64,000 bases of DNA from Sporosarcina ureae (GCF_002101375.1 NZ_CP015207.1:682001-746000), one strand, 5' to 3'. Numbered from the stretch's first letter, positions 18,081 to 27,238 are shown. Program-made: numbers and translations. Notes: generated from the sequence alone by a model not told the origin.

Positions 18081-18881
18081 ATGATTTCTCTACATACTAT
18101 TTTTCTCTTCAGTCGTTTGGACGAAGACACCGTCCATAAAAAACACGTTATTGCTCAACGCCTTAAAAAAGAAGGCTTCAACCTAACAGAAGATCATGCC
18201 AAAGCCAATGTAGTTATCAGTATCGGCAGTGACGGCACCTTCCTACAAGCCGTTCGTAAAACCGATTTCCGTCAGGACGTTCTTTATCTCGGAGTATCCG
18301 TAAAAGGAGCACACGGCGTATATTGTGATTTCCAATTCGATGATAGTAGTTCTCTAGTACACACACTACGACAAGCAACGATAGAAGAGCGCCGTTATCC
18401 TCTCCTAGAAGTGTCGATTAATCAGCAGAATCCGTTCTTATGCCTGAATGAATTCAGCATACGTTCTACCATTATCCGCACATTTGTCATGGATATTTAC
18501 ATCGATGATTTATTGTTCGAAACATTTCTTGGCGACGGCATAATCATTTCCACACCAACAGGTAGTACAGCGTATAATAAATCCGTTAAAGGCGCAGTGA
18601 TTGATCCGCGACTCCCTTCTTTCCAAGTGACAGAACTTGCATCGGTTAATAATAATCGCTACCGCACACTCGGCACGTCGTTCATTTTAAGCAATGAACG
18701 ACAGCTGACACTCAATATCCAGCAAGAAGGCAATGAATTCCCGTCTATTGCAACAGATAACGAAGCACTCGGTATTAAACAAGTAGAAAAAGTAGAAGCA
18801 CAACTAAGCAAGAAAGTCATTCGTACCGCAAAACTTCCAAATAACTCATTCTTCGAGAAAGTCCAACGTACGTTCTTCTGA
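18081..18881 (+). CDS. ppnK: NAD kinase (YtdI/NadK2 type)
   Basis: 266 residues from the ATG at 18081, eight bases after AAAGGAGA; the in-frame ATG at 18072 overlaps that site. The NAD kinase signature GGDGT appears as GSDGTFLQAV near residue 49, so the first Gly-Gly is Gly-Ser. STPTGSTAYNKS is the second conserved segment. It phosphorylates NAD to NADP. Bacillus has two such kinases, and synteny with sppA points to the second one. It faces the acyl-CoA synthetase gene across a shared terminator. Confidence 0.93.
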   Translation: MISLHTIFLFSRLDEDTVHKKHVIAQRLKKEGFNLTEDHAKANVVISIGSDGTFLQAVRKTDFRQDVLYLGVSVKGAHGVYCDFQFDDSSSLVHTLRQATIEERRYPLLEVSINQQNPFLCLNEFSIRSTIIRTFVMDIYIDDLLFETFLGDGIIISTPTGSTAYNKSVKGAVIDPRLPSFQVTELASVNNNRYRTLGTSFILSNERQLTLNIQQEGNEFPSIATDNEALGIKQVEKVEAQLSKKVIRTAKLPNNSFFEKVQRTFF

Positions 18882-18890
18882 AGTAAAGCA

Positions 18891-18939
18891 AAAAGGACTG
18901 TCAAATGTCAGAATAAAACGACTCTTGACAGTCCTTTTT
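18891..18939. terminator. Bidirectional terminator between ppnK and the acyl-CoA synthetase gene
   Basis: Arms AAAAGGACTGTCAA / TTGACAGTCCTTTT give a T run on either strand for the two convergent genes. Confidence 0.88.
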
Positions 18940-18956
18940 ATAGCTTACCGACTACA

Positions 18957-20540
18957 TCATTTTTGATTTTGCTCTTTTTTGCGCAACTCAATACGCATAA
19001 TTTTTCCTGAAGATGTTTTTGGCAACTCTTCTAAAAACTCAATCTTACGAGGATATTTATAAGGTGCCGTCAGTTCTTTGACATGATCTTGTAACTCTTT
19101 TACGAGTTTTTCAGTTGATTCCAATGTATTATCACGTAAGACGACAAATGCCTTTACAACATTTCCGCGTTCAGGATCAGGACTTGCTACTACCGCGCAC
19201 TCACGAACTGCAGGGTGCTTGGTCAACGCATCTTCCACTTCGAACGGTCCAATCGTATACCCCGAGCTCACAATGATATCATCGCCTCGGCCTTCAAACC
19301 AGAAATAGCCCTCTTCATCTTTTTTCGCACGGTCTCCAGTAATATAATAATCCCCTCTAAATTGCATCTTCGTACGTTCAGGATCATTCAAATATTCTTG
19401 AAAAAGTGCAGGCGTGGATTTATGAACAGCAATATCGCCCACTACACCCACATCCGCCGGTTTACCTTCATCATTAATGATTTCCACAATATTCCCCGGT
19501 GTAGGTTTGCCCATTGATCCCGGACGCGCTTCCATTCCAATCATCGTACCGACAAGCAATGTGTTCTCTGTTTGTCCGTATCCATCACGAACAGAAAGCG
19601 AAAACTGTTTTTTGAAAATATCAATGATACTACGATTTAACGGCTCTCCCGCTGAGACAGCACTTTTCAAAGAGGCTAGTGAAAACGTATGTAAATTTTC
19701 AGCTTTTGCTATAAATCGGTATTCAGTCGGTGTACAACAAAGAACATTGACTTGGTACTCATCCAATAGCTGTAAATATTTTTCTACATTAAATTTACCA
19801 CTATAGACTAAACCAACCGCACCGCTTCCTAGAACAGATAAGAACGGTGTCCAAATCCACTTCTGCCATCCTGGTGCTGCTGTAGCCCACACTATATCAT
19901 GCTCTTCAATACCTAACCAGTTCGGTGCAGTCGTCCGCAAATGTGCATATCCCCAGCCATGTGTATGTACTACACCTTTGGGCTTGCCTGTCGTACCAGA
20001 TGTATACGATAGAAACGCCATATCATCGCTAGAGGTATCACAAGCGGTAAACTCGGACGAAGCATTCTTTTCTTGTGCAGTCAGGGAGATTTCCCCTTCT
20101 TTTGCTTCACCGATAATATAGACGGTCACTTTATCTAAATTTTCCACGTGTTCAAGTTGATCGGTAAACGCATCAAATGCAATAATCGCTTTGGCGTTAC
20201 TGTGTTCAATTCGATATTCAATTTCGGAGGAACGTAACATTTCAGAACTAGGGATCACAACAAGTCCTGCCTTTAGTGCGCCAATGTATGTCACATACGC
20301 TTCAATCATGCGTGGCACCATGACCAGCACTACATCACCTTTTTTCAAGCCACTCGATGTCAGCACGTTCGCTGTACGGTTAGCCGCTTGGATGAGTTCA
20401 TCATACGTTACTTGTTGTACTTGATTTTGCTCATCTACATAAATTAGCGCTTTTCTGCCATCACCTGTTGCATACTTTTCGAATTCAGAAACAATATTAT
20501 AGCGAGCGGGCGCAAGTAGTTCTTCTCGGTTCATTTCCAT
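18957..20540 (-). CDS. ytcI: Acyl-CoA synthetase (AMP-forming, YtcI/medium-chain type)
   Basis: 527 residues. Adenylate-forming enzyme with the P-loop motif SYTSGTTGKPKGVVHTHGW (about 170-190), the DGYGQTE motif, YITGDRAKKDEEGYFWFEGR, and the C-terminal PKTSSGKIMRIELRKKE with the catalytic Lys. It activates a carboxylic acid to acyl-AMP and then acyl-CoA. It is closer to acetyl- or medium-chain acyl-CoA synthetases than to long-chain FadD; the substrate cannot be read from sequence. By position it matches B. subtilis YtcI. Monocistronic. Confidence 0.9.
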   Translation of the reverse strand: MEMNREELLAPARYNIVSEFEKYATGDGRKALIYVDEQNQVQQVTYDELIQAANRTANVLTSSGLKKGDVVLVMVPRMIEAYVTYIGALKAGLVVIPSSEMLRSSEIEYRIEHSNAKAIIAFDAFTDQLEHVENLDKVTVYIIGEAKEGEISLTAQEKNASSEFTACDTSSDDMAFLSYTSGTTGKPKGVVHTHGWGYAHLRTTAPNWLGIEEHDIVWATAAPGWQKWIWTPFLSVLGSGAVGLVYSGKFNVEKYLQLLDEYQVNVLCCTPTEYRFIAKAENLHTFSLASLKSAVSAGEPLNRSIIDIFKKQFSLSVRDGYGQTENTLLVGTMIGMEARPGSMGKPTPGNIVEIINDEGKPADVGVVGDIAVHKSTPALFQEYLNDPERTKMQFRGDYYITGDRAKKDEEGYFWFEGRGDDIIVSSGYTIGPFEVEDALTKHPAVRECAVVASPDPERGNVVKAFVVLRDNTLESTEKLVKELQDHVKELTAPYKYPRKIEFLEELPKTSSGKIMRIELRKKEQNQK

Positions 20541-20699
20541 TCCCCCTATTATGTACTACTACAAGTATACAAATAGAATAGCGAAATTTCAAAACATTAT
20601 ATACTTTTTCACAGTATACTGTTTGGATATGTATACTATGAGGTTTTTTAACTTGGTGAAGAAATGAAAGAAGAGGATAGGCTGATCGGGGAAACGCGA

Positions 20700-20748
20700 G
20701 GGGATTTGTGCTTCGTAGGGGACGCTTTCCTGCGGGCATGGCTTGAGG
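20700..20748 (-). repeat. GC-rich palindromic repeat, truncated copy 2
   Basis: Contains GGGGACGCTTTCCTGCGGGC and ATGGCTTGAGG, which match one half of the family core, then ends abruptly in ordinary AT-rich sequence. It is inverted relative to the full copy 130 bp downstream. Confidence 0.75.
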
Positions 20749-20877
20749 TTGATCTATTGTTGTTCAGTGAAGTTAGAATTATGTTTATTTGAACTTGAAC
20801 CTAAATAAGTTTGAAACCGAACTCTATTTCACACACCATTTACAATGAGTGATCTAAATATACGCACTTCCAAAGTA

Positions 20878-21007
20878 GGATTGAAGCGGAAGCTGGGGCG
20901 ACTCCGGGAGGATCAGCGTGAGCCTTGAGACCCCGCAGGAAGCGTAGCGGACGAGGAGACTCAAGCCACGCCCTCCGGAAAGCGTCCCCAGCTGGAGCTT
21001 CAATCCC
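20878..21007 (+). repeat. GC-rich palindromic repeat, copy 3
   Basis: 130 bp with the same core as copies 1 and 4 (GGCGACTCC, GAGGATCAGCGTGAGCCTTG, CTCAAGCCACGCCC, GGAAAGCGTCC). Its outer arms are GGATTGAAGC and AGCTGGGG paired with CCCCAGCT and GCTTCAATCC. These differ from the arms of copies 1 and 4 but are complementary to each other, so pairing is conserved while sequence is not. Confidence 0.85.
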
Positions 21008-21082
21008 ATCGTACCAACCATTGCCTTACCTACCCTATTCCATTTAGCACTTGAACTCACCCCTTAAACTTAAAATCAATCC

Positions 21083-21123
21083 AAAAAAGATGCCCCAAGA
21101 AGCACTATCGCTTCTGAGGCATC
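21083..21123 (-). terminator. Terminator of the SASP gene
   Basis: Minus-strand hairpin GATGCCTCAGAAGC / GCTTCTTGGGGCATC followed by TTTTTT. Confidence 0.85.
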
Positions 21124-21137
21124 CCATGTCTTACGTT

Positions 21138-21347
21138 TTACTTCGTATAACCGTTCATTTGTGACTGAGCCTGACGCACTAATCGCTTTGTAATTTCTCC
21201 GCCGACGGATCCGTTGGCACGCGATGAAGCATCTGGTCCAAGTTGTACTCCAAATTCAGAAGCAATTTCTTCTTTCATTTGGTTAAGAGCTTGTTGTGCT
21301 CCCGGAACTAACAATTGGTTTGAGTTGTTGTTGTTGCTGTTTGGCAT
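21138..21347 (-). CDS. sspA: Small acid-soluble spore protein, alpha/beta type
   Basis: 69 residues from the ATG at 21347, eight bases after AAGGAGG. Family features are clear: [20 protein letters not shown], the germination protease site region EIASEFGV, then [20 protein letters not shown], and a C-terminal RLVRQAQ segment. These proteins coat spore DNA, protect it from UV and heat, and are degraded by GPR at germination. A sigma-G-type promoter lies directly upstream. The gene shows that the organism can form endospores. Several paralogs usually exist, so the exact symbol is approximate. Confidence 0.95.
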   Translation of the reverse strand: MPNSNNNNSNQLLVPGAQQALNQMKEEIASEFGVQLGPDASSRANGSVGGEITKRLVRQAQSQMNGYTK

Positions 21348-21369
21348 GTCGTTCACCTCCTTGTGACAT

Positions 21370-21398
21370 TAGAATGGTCACTTTTCAAAATATCATGC
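21370..21398 (-). promoter_or_regulatory. Sigma-G-type promoter of the SASP gene
   Basis: Minus strand GCATG-N17-CATTCTA, which fits the forespore consensus (GYATR then CATNNTA), about 25 bp before the ATG. Confidence 0.7.
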
Positions 21399-21424
21399 AA
21401 GGAAGATGATAGGTAATTTTTTCT

Positions 21425-22627
21425 TTACAACAAGTCTTCGAAGTCTTCTTCTGTTTGCTTGCTCGGAATCGTCGTTACACGCTGGCTGGCGACTTCTGCA
21501 ACCATGTCATCAAACTCCTGGAAGCTTTCGTAATACGCCACTTTTTCAACTTGCGGCTTCGTTTTATTGCTCGGCGGCGTAAATACGGTACAGCAATCAT
21601 CGTATGGACGGATGGAAATATCGTATGTGCCAATTTTTTCAGCAATCTGGATGATTTCTAATTTATCCATTGCGATGAGCGGACGCAAGATGGGCGTATT
21701 CGTGACTTCGTTAATAGCCGTCAAACTCTCGAGCGTCTGGCTCGCTACTTGCCCTAAGCTGTCACCTGTGATCAGACCAAGTGAATTCGTATCCTTTCGC
21801 ACTTGTTCAGCTACTTTCATCATCATTCGTCTTGTAGTCGTCATCGACAAATTGCTTGGGACTTGTTTGACAATCGCTTGTTGCAACTCCGTAAACGGAA
21901 TAACGTGCAAACGAATGACTGCACCGAATTTTGTTAGTTGTCTGACGATGTCTTCCACTTTTTCTTTCGCTAAATCGCTCGTGAACGGCGGACTAGCAAA
22001 GTGAATCGCATCAAATGACACACCACGTTTCATCATCATATAGCCTGCCACTGGACTGTCGATTCCTCCCGACAATAACAGCAATGAGTGACCATTCGAG
22101 CCAACAGGCATGCCACCTGCACCTTTATATGTGTGGGAAGAGATATAAGCCGCTTCATGCTGGATCTCTACATACAATAAAATTTCAGGTTTCTTCATTT
22201 GAACGATCAAATCAGGGAACGTTCTTAATACATGACCGCCTAATTCCTGTTGCAGTTCTCCTGTATTGAGCGGGAAACGTTTGTCTGCACGTTTGACATC
22301 TACTTTAAATGTCTTGCCAGCCGTTTCTGTTTTCCCCAGAACTTTTAATGATGTTTCTTTAATCACTTCCAATGTAGGTTCGCAAATTACAATGGGACTG
22401 AATGATTGAATGCCGAAAATCGACGGCAATATTTCCACTGCACGATCCAGTTCTTCCGGTTTTTCTGCATAAATGAACATCCGATCACGTTCTGCACGCA
22501 TCGTAACCGTTCCCAAATCGGACAAAGCAGCTTTTATATTCGCTTTTAGTTTACGTATAAATTTGCTCTTATTCTTCCCTTTAAGCGACATTTCACCATA
22601 GCGAATTAAAATGGTATTCCAGTTCAT
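21425..22627 (-). CDS. thiI: tRNA 4-thiouridine synthase ThiI
   Basis: 400 residues: an N-terminal ferredoxin-like region (ILIRYGEMSLKGKNKSKF), a THUMP domain (about 60-165), and a PP-loop ATP pyrophosphatase domain with SGGIDSPVAGYM near residue 185. The C-terminal rhodanese domain of the E. coli protein is absent, as in Bacillus. It adenylates U8 of tRNA and inserts sulfur to give s4U. The start overlaps the end of the cysteine desulfurase gene by 4 bp, so sulfur donor and acceptor are co-produced. Confidence 0.96.
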   Translation of the reverse strand: MNWNTILIRYGEMSLKGKNKSKFIRKLKANIKAALSDLGTVTMRAERDRMFIYAEKPEELDRAVEILPSIFGIQSFSPIVICEPTLEVIKETSLKVLGKTETAGKTFKVDVKRADKRFPLNTGELQQELGGHVLRTFPDLIVQMKKPEILLYVEIQHEAAYISSHTYKGAGGMPVGSNGHSLLLLSGGIDSPVAGYMMMKRGVSFDAIHFASPPFTSDLAKEKVEDIVRQLTKFGAVIRLHVIPFTELQQAIVKQVPSNLSMTTTRRMMMKVAEQVRKDTNSLGLITGDSLGQVASQTLESLTAINEVTNTPILRPLIAMDKLEIIQIAEKIGTYDISIRPYDDCCTVFTPPSNKTKPQVEKVAYYESFQEFDDMVAEVASQRVTTIPSKQTEEDFEDLL

Positions 22628-23757
22628 TTCCCCACTCCTTTTCTAATCAGCTCGACTAATTGACGAACCGCTACTTTCAATTGTTCAATTTCTTCATTTG
22701 TTTGATGTTTACCTAAGCTAATTCTAATGACGCCTTTTTGAAACTCTTGAGGTATATGAATGGCTTCAATGACATGACTTACATCTGAATTCTTTGATGA
22801 ACAAGCACTTGAAGTCGAGACGATCATTCCCTGTTGCTGTAAGAAATTAATCGCAATCTCCCCCGTTATTCGTGCAAATGCAACGGATAGTATATAGGGC
22901 GCACTCGCGTTTGGTGCCAATACTTTGCATTCATCTAGTTCCGAGAAAAACTCAACCAGTTCATTCCGCCACTGTCGGAATTGCTCCATATCTACTTCTT
23001 CTACAAGTAAACGCGCTGCTTTCGCAAGTGCCGCCGCATGCGGTACCGATACAGTTCCACTGCGCAATGTATGTTCTTGCCCACCACCAAAGACTATTGG
23101 TTGCAGTCGTATTGTGTGACGATACGCTAAAAATCCACTATTTTTTATTCCATATATTTTATGGGCCGATAATGAAACAAGATCAGGACCATCTGCAAAA
23201 TCAGTAAGCGATAGTTTCCCAAAGCTTTGCACACAATCGGAATGAAACACGGCCCGGGAAGAAGAATGGATGATTTTCGCACATTCCTCAATCGGCTGAA
23301 TCGTACCTATTTCATTGTTAACATGCATGATACTAACTAAAATCGTATCTTTTTGCAACTTCGCTTGGAGTTCGTCCAATGAAATTCTTCCTTCTTCATC
23401 TACAGCTAAATAATCCACGATGAAGTTCTGTTTTTCCAGTTCCCGGAAAACATTTAATACAGAAGGATGTTCTATACGTGTCGTGAGAAGATGACGACCT
23501 TTATGCTGGTTGGCGTACACATAACCTAGTATGGCAAGATTATTGGATTCTGTTCCACCTGAAGTGAAAACTCCTTCTGTCAATCCAAGTCCGATCGTTT
23601 CAAGCAATTGAGTTCGCGCACGTTCTAATAATTTTTCTGTCCGTTTCCCTTCCGCATGTAGCGATGCAGGATTGGCAAAATACGATTCGGAAGCATCCAC
23701 AAAGGTGCGAAGAACTCTTTCATCTGGCTTCGTTGTGGCGCTATGATCAAAATACAT
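22624..23757 (-). CDS. nifZ: Cysteine desulfurase dedicated to ThiI (NifZ/IscS-like)
   Basis: 377 residues, aminotransferase class V. The N-terminus is MYFDHSATTKPDERVL, the PLP lysine sits in SLSAHKIYGIKNSGF, and the sulfur-carrying cysteine is in STSSACSSKNSDVSH. It removes sulfur from cysteine as a persulfide and passes it on; next to thiI in B. subtilis the NifZ enzyme does this for s4U. The 4-bp overlap with thiI supports the same pairing. It lies upstream of thiI and downstream of ezrA. Confidence 0.94.
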   Translation of the reverse strand: MYFDHSATTKPDERVLRTFVDASESYFANPASLHAEGKRTEKLLERARTQLLETIGLGLTEGVFTSGGTESNNLAILGYVYANQHKGRHLLTTRIEHPSVLNVFRELEKQNFIVDYLAVDEEGRISLDELQAKLQKDTILVSIMHVNNEIGTIQPIEECAKIIHSSSRAVFHSDCVQSFGKLSLTDFADGPDLVSLSAHKIYGIKNSGFLAYRHTIRLQPIVFGGGQEHTLRSGTVSVPHAAALAKAARLLVEEVDMEQFRQWRNELVEFFSELDECKVLAPNASAPYILSVAFARITGEIAINFLQQQGMIVSTSSACSSKNSDVSHVIEAIHIPQEFQKGVIRISLGKHQTNEEIEQLKVAVRQLVELIRKGVGK

Positions 23758-23792
23758 AAATTTTCGTCTCCTTTCTATATGAATGAGCGAAA

Positions 23793-23820
23793 CAAAGCCA
23801 CCGGAAAACCGGTGGCTTTG
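23793..23820 (-). terminator. Terminator of ezrA
   Basis: Perfect GC-rich stem CAAAGCCACCGG / CCGGTGGCTTTG with a four-base loop. On the minus strand it is followed by TTTCG, a short U tract. Confidence 0.7.
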
Positions 23821-23831
23821 TCGGAATATAA

Positions 23832-25523
23832 TTATACTTTAACTTGAATCATACTTTGAATTTTTTTCAATGCGCCTGGTTCCACTTCTTCCACCGCAGT
23901 ACCTGCTTCTTCCAATGCTCTCAAGTAGCGACATTGCATGAAGGACTCTTCAGCTTTCAACAATTTAGCGTGAACTTCCGGATGGGACGCACGGTAACGG
24001 TTACCGTATTGGATGATTCGTTCTACAAGCAATGCATTTTCAATCAGATCTGCAGCTTTCGCACAAACATCAGTGACCACTGTATCTGCTTTTTGAACAT
24101 ATGATTCAACCAACGCCATATTAAGTGGCACTTCTTCCAAACCTTGTTTCACAATGAATATTTGCTCATCCGCTTCTTCAAGCTGCACTTCCATATCATC
24201 GGGAATTCCCGGGATATTGGCACGGTGTAAATTACGATCCGCAATTTGAAGTTGCTGTGCAAGCGTCACAATGCGGGAACGTACTAGATTTTCGTCGATT
24301 CGCAAGTTCTTAATACGGTTACTGAACTTGGAATGTGCATCAGAGATGGCATCCAACTCTTCCACTAGCTCTTGCAACTCAATTTGTTGAGCTGAGTACG
24401 CCAAGTTTTTCGCATCTTGACGTTCGATGAATATTTCAATTCGTTTCGCCAATGCATTCAACTTTTGCAATGCCATTTGTGGAATAATGACTTCATTTTC
24501 GTCGAGACGGTAACTTTGTTGAACGAATTTCACTTCTTCGATCGTATCTGGAATCGCATATTGAAGTTCTTCAAACAGATCCAACATTTCATCCAAATGC
24601 TCATCTACGTAATGACGGGAACTTACTTCCTCTTCCAATACATCATAGAATGACTCGATTTCGTCATGAATTTCATTCACTTCCGCTGCCACTTCTTCAA
24701 CGTCCAAGCGTGCTAATAACTGTCGAAGATCCGCAATTTGCTGTTCGATTTTATCGAAACGTGAAGGCATTTTCAGGTGTCCTAAATAATACTCCTGACC
24801 TTCCATTTCGATAATTCCTTTACGCAATTCTCGCAAAGCCGCAGGTATTTTCGTCTGCAACTCATTAAGTAACGCAGGAATCTCGTCCAGTAAAAACGAA
24901 AAGCGCTCTTCTTTTGCTCCTAGTACAATAACAATTTCACGCGCTTGTAAGTAGTTTCCATTGTCGATCAGTGCGTCGTATTCTTCAAATCTTGGATTGA
25001 AGGATTCCCACTCTTTCTCCAATGGCTCCACTGCCGGTCCAAATGCGTACTGATGAGCTAAGATCTTTTTGCGCGCGGCACGGTGGTGTTCTTTTACCGT
25101 TTCTATTTCGAACCGATTTCTTTCTTCACTGCCGATCAGTTCGTTTAGTTCCTGCAAGATCATTCGCATCTCTTTTTCACATTCGTTCAGGATTTCGCGG
25201 ATCTGTTTTTCTGTTTCCGTTGCTTTCTTAAAACGGAAACGATCCACTTGCCCTTCAGCATCCAGTAAAAGCATATCTACATTATGAAGGCGATCGTCTA
25301 CTACTTCTGTCCAATTATTGCGCCATCTCTCGAACATTTCTTCTGTTTCGCCGGTCATGTTCAACTGCTTTACTTTCGTCATTTCTTCGAATATTGGCTC
25401 GTTTTGAATTTGTAATTTTTCTTGTTCCATTTCACTGATTTCTTGTATATGCTTTCGCCTAGACAGAAATGCCATCACTGTTAAAACAATGATGATAACT
25501 AATGGAATGATGACGTATATCAT
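23832..25523 (-). CDS. ezrA: Septation ring formation regulator EzrA
   Basis: 563 residues, the expected size. One N-terminal membrane helix (about 1-20, IPLVIIIVLTVMAFL) is followed by a long cytoplasmic run of helical, spectrin-like coiled coils rich in Glu, Lys and Leu, including the QLQIADRNLHRANIPGIPDD patch near the C-terminal third. EzrA binds FtsZ and limits Z-ring formation away from mid-cell while helping recruit PBPs at the septum. It is found only in Bacillota. No other gene is close upstream. Confidence 0.96.
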   Translation of the reverse strand: MIYVIIPLVIIIVLTVMAFLSRRKHIQEISEMEQEKLQIQNEPIFEEMTKVKQLNMTGETEEMFERWRNNWTEVVDDRLHNVDMLLLDAEGQVDRFRFKKATETEKQIREILNECEKEMRMILQELNELIGSEERNRFEIETVKEHHRAARKKILAHQYAFGPAVEPLEKEWESFNPRFEEYDALIDNGNYLQAREIVIVLGAKEERFSFLLDEIPALLNELQTKIPAALRELRKGIIEMEGQEYYLGHLKMPSRFDKIEQQIADLRQLLARLDVEEVAAEVNEIHDEIESFYDVLEEEVSSRHYVDEHLDEMLDLFEELQYAIPDTIEEVKFVQQSYRLDENEVIIPQMALQKLNALAKRIEIFIERQDAKNLAYSAQQIELQELVEELDAISDAHSKFSNRIKNLRIDENLVRSRIVTLAQQLQIADRNLHRANIPGIPDDMEVQLEEADEQIFIVKQGLEEVPLNMALVESYVQKADTVVTDVCAKAADLIENALLVERIIQYGNRYRASHPEVHAKLLKAEESFMQCRYLRALEEAGTAVEEVEPGALKKIQSMIQVKV

Positions 25524-25877
25524 CTCACTATGATCCCCCTATCCCACACTTCGCGCATAAAGTGACTACTTTAGATATTATAGTATATCGTAACATGTTT
25601 AAAGCATTTTCGTCTTCTATTCACATCTTTTTTAAAAAACAACGAACTTTTTATCACATCCTAGGAAATTTCAAGAAGAATTTTCGTATTTCCATGTTCT
25701 TTTCTTACAAATTTTGCGAACTATTCAATTATACAACGAATAACAAGCCATCTTCATTTAAGTCACTATACTTTCTGATTATCCAAGTCTTGTCAATGCC
25801 TTCTCATCACTCAAACTTCGTTCGCTTCATTTGCATTCATTATCTGATAAACTATGTACGAGAAAGAGGTGGGCATA
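25524..25877. other. AT-rich divergent intergenic region
   Basis: About 350 bp between ezrA (minus) and the protease gene (plus). A minus-strand TTGACA at 25792-25797 is present, but the nearest TATAGT is 20 bases away, so I do not call a promoter. I see no RNA fold or gene here; the region where B. subtilis has hisJ and neighbours is empty. Confidence 0.6.
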
Positions 25878-26684
25878 GTGGATAGCAAAGATCCGTATCA
25901 AGAAGACTTGGACGACGATGAGCTGCAAGATCTCGTACTCGAAGCGCAACGGGAAGCGTTAGAGAAAGCAGCAGCTGAAAAAAATGTCCGACGCACCTAT
26001 CGTCCTTTCCCTAAGTGGATGTTTTGGATCATGGCCACTACTTTAGCACTCAGTACGTTCGCCATTGTTTTTCAGATATACTCCATTCCAGCATTGGAGT
26101 TTTTAAAAGCTTCGTCAGAGTTATCTTCAGATCCACAAATAGCAGAGTATAAAGAAGCGGTAGTTGTCGTAGCTACAGAAAATACGAAAGGTACAGGTTT
26201 TTCCATTAATGAACAAGGTACCATTCTAACGAATTATCATGTAGTTGAAGGAAATGAATCGATGATCGTCTCTTTCCCTGAAGGCGAACGATTTACCGCA
26301 AATGTCACACACGTGTTTCCAGACATCGATCTTGCGGTACTTGAAGTGAACGGAACGAATCTTCCCCACTTAACTTTAGCGAAAGAAACGACTTTTTATG
26401 ATCATGAGCCGATTACGTTTATCGGAAATCCTTTGAGTTTTTCAGGAATAGCGAATAAAGGTCATACGATCGACTACACACAGCTGGCTGATTGGGATAT
26501 ACCTGTCGTGATGATTCAAGCGCCTGTCTATAGAGGAAATAGCGGAAGTCCTGTTATTAATGAAGAAGGCAAAGTAATCGGCATTGTGTTTGCTACATTA
26601 GATGAGGAAACGCATGGTAAAGTAGGGTTATTCATTCCTGTGGATGCTTATTATGAGGCAATAGCTAATGAAAAAAGTACGTGA
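25878..26684 (+). CDS. Membrane-anchored trypsin-like serine protease (HtrA-like, no PDZ)
   Basis: 268 residues from the GTG at 25878, chosen because AGAGGTGG lies five bases before it; a longer frame opens 8 codons earlier. An acidic N-terminal tail (about 1-45) is cytoplasmic, a single membrane helix spans about 47-67, and the extracellular S1C chymotrypsin fold has the full triad: His in NYHVVEG, Asp in FPDIDLAVL, Ser in RGNSGSPV. Unlike HtrA it has no PDZ domain. It probably cleaves damaged or regulatory envelope proteins. It stands alone, convergent with the YflT gene. Confidence 0.88.
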   Translation: MDSKDPYQEDLDDDELQDLVLEAQREALEKAAAEKNVRRTYRPFPKWMFWIMATTLALSTFAIVFQIYSIPALEFLKASSELSSDPQIAEYKEAVVVVATENTKGTGFSINEQGTILTNYHVVEGNESMIVSFPEGERFTANVTHVFPDIDLAVLEVNGTNLPHLTLAKETTFYDHEPITFIGNPLSFSGIANKGHTIDYTQLADWDIPVVMIQAPVYRGNSGSPVINEEGKVIGIVFATLDEETHGKVGLFIPVDAYYEAIANEKST

Positions 26685-26727
26685 CTGAGAGACTTACACT
26701 TTTTACTCTTTATGTATACAAAAACAA

Positions 26728-26767
26728 AACCGGTCAAAGGAATCGATTCCTTTGACCGGTTTATTTA
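26728..26767. terminator. Bidirectional terminator after the protease gene
   Basis: A near-perfect 34-bp palindrome (arms AACCGGTCAAAGGAATC / GATTCCTTTGACCGGTT) between convergent genes, with T- and A-rich flanks. Confidence 0.85.
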
Positions 26768-26772
26768 CCATC

Positions 26773-27090
26773 TTATTTTTTAGCGACTAGTAATAGTCTA
26801 CCTTTGTCTAGTTCGCTTTCGCCTTCTTCGGCTTCTGCTTTTGAAAGGCCAATCGCTTGCATCTGTGCGCGTAACGTATCGCCACGAGATGTGAACATGT
26901 TCTTCATTGTTTCGAGGAAGCCCATCTCTGCCATACCTACTTGTTCTGAATCCAATGCGTCTGAAATTTTGTCTTCACGATCTTCACTATGTGCGAAAAC
27001 ATAAATTTCGTCATGCGTGTAGCCTTGTGTTACTAATTCTTCAATCTTCTTTTTAGCTTGTACTGCGTTCTCTAGGAAAAACTTATCCAT
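26773..27090 (-). CDS. General stress protein, YflT family
   Basis: 105 residues with the YflT domain pattern: KKKIEELVTQGYTHDEIYVFAH near the start, and an acidic helix followed by a GRLLLVAKK end. Members are small cytoplasmic proteins induced by heat, salt and ethanol under sigma-B in Bacillus; their molecular action is unknown. A good sigma-B-type promoter precedes the gene (27134-27159), which fits. It begins with ATG after CGGAGGTAATGATAA. Confidence 0.88.
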   Translation of the reverse strand: MDKFFLENAVQAKKKIEELVTQGYTHDEIYVFAHSEDREDKISDALDSEQVGMAEMGFLETMKNMFTSRGDTLRAQMQAIGLSKAEAEEGESELDKGRLLLVAKK

Positions 27091-27133
27091 TTATCATTAC
27101 CTCCGTTATATTTGTTTTCTGCTCTATTCATCT

Positions 27134-27159
27134 ATACCTATTCTTAGCGATCCTTAAAC
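27134..27159 (-). promoter_or_regulatory. Sigma-B-type promoter of the YflT gene
   Basis: Minus strand GTTTAA-N14-AGGTAT. The -35 is a perfect match and the -10 is one base off GGGTAT. It lies 44 bp before the ATG. Confidence 0.75.
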
Positions 27160-27223
27160 AATAATGCTGAATTTCACGACCTTCGAACCATTGTCTTGTT
27201 TTAAACTGATAGATATTACATAA

Positions 27224-27238
27224 TTTCTAGACTAGAAA
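27224..27238. promoter_or_regulatory. Palindrome TTTCTAGACTAGAAA upstream of the CMD-like gene
   Basis: Seven-base arms around a central A, between the divergent YflT and CMD-like genes and about 65 bp before the latter. A TATACT element lies between it and the gene. It could be an operator of a redox or MarR-type regulator; no owner is identified. Confidence 0.4.

Larger units (their letters stand above)
20541..21082. other. Gene-free region carrying two repeat copies
   Basis: About 540 bp between two minus-strand genes. It holds a half copy and a full copy of the GC-rich palindromic repeat in opposite orientation, embedded in ordinary AT-rich sequence. Short open frames across it follow the repeats and have no ribosome sites, so I see no gene. 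Confidence 0.8.
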
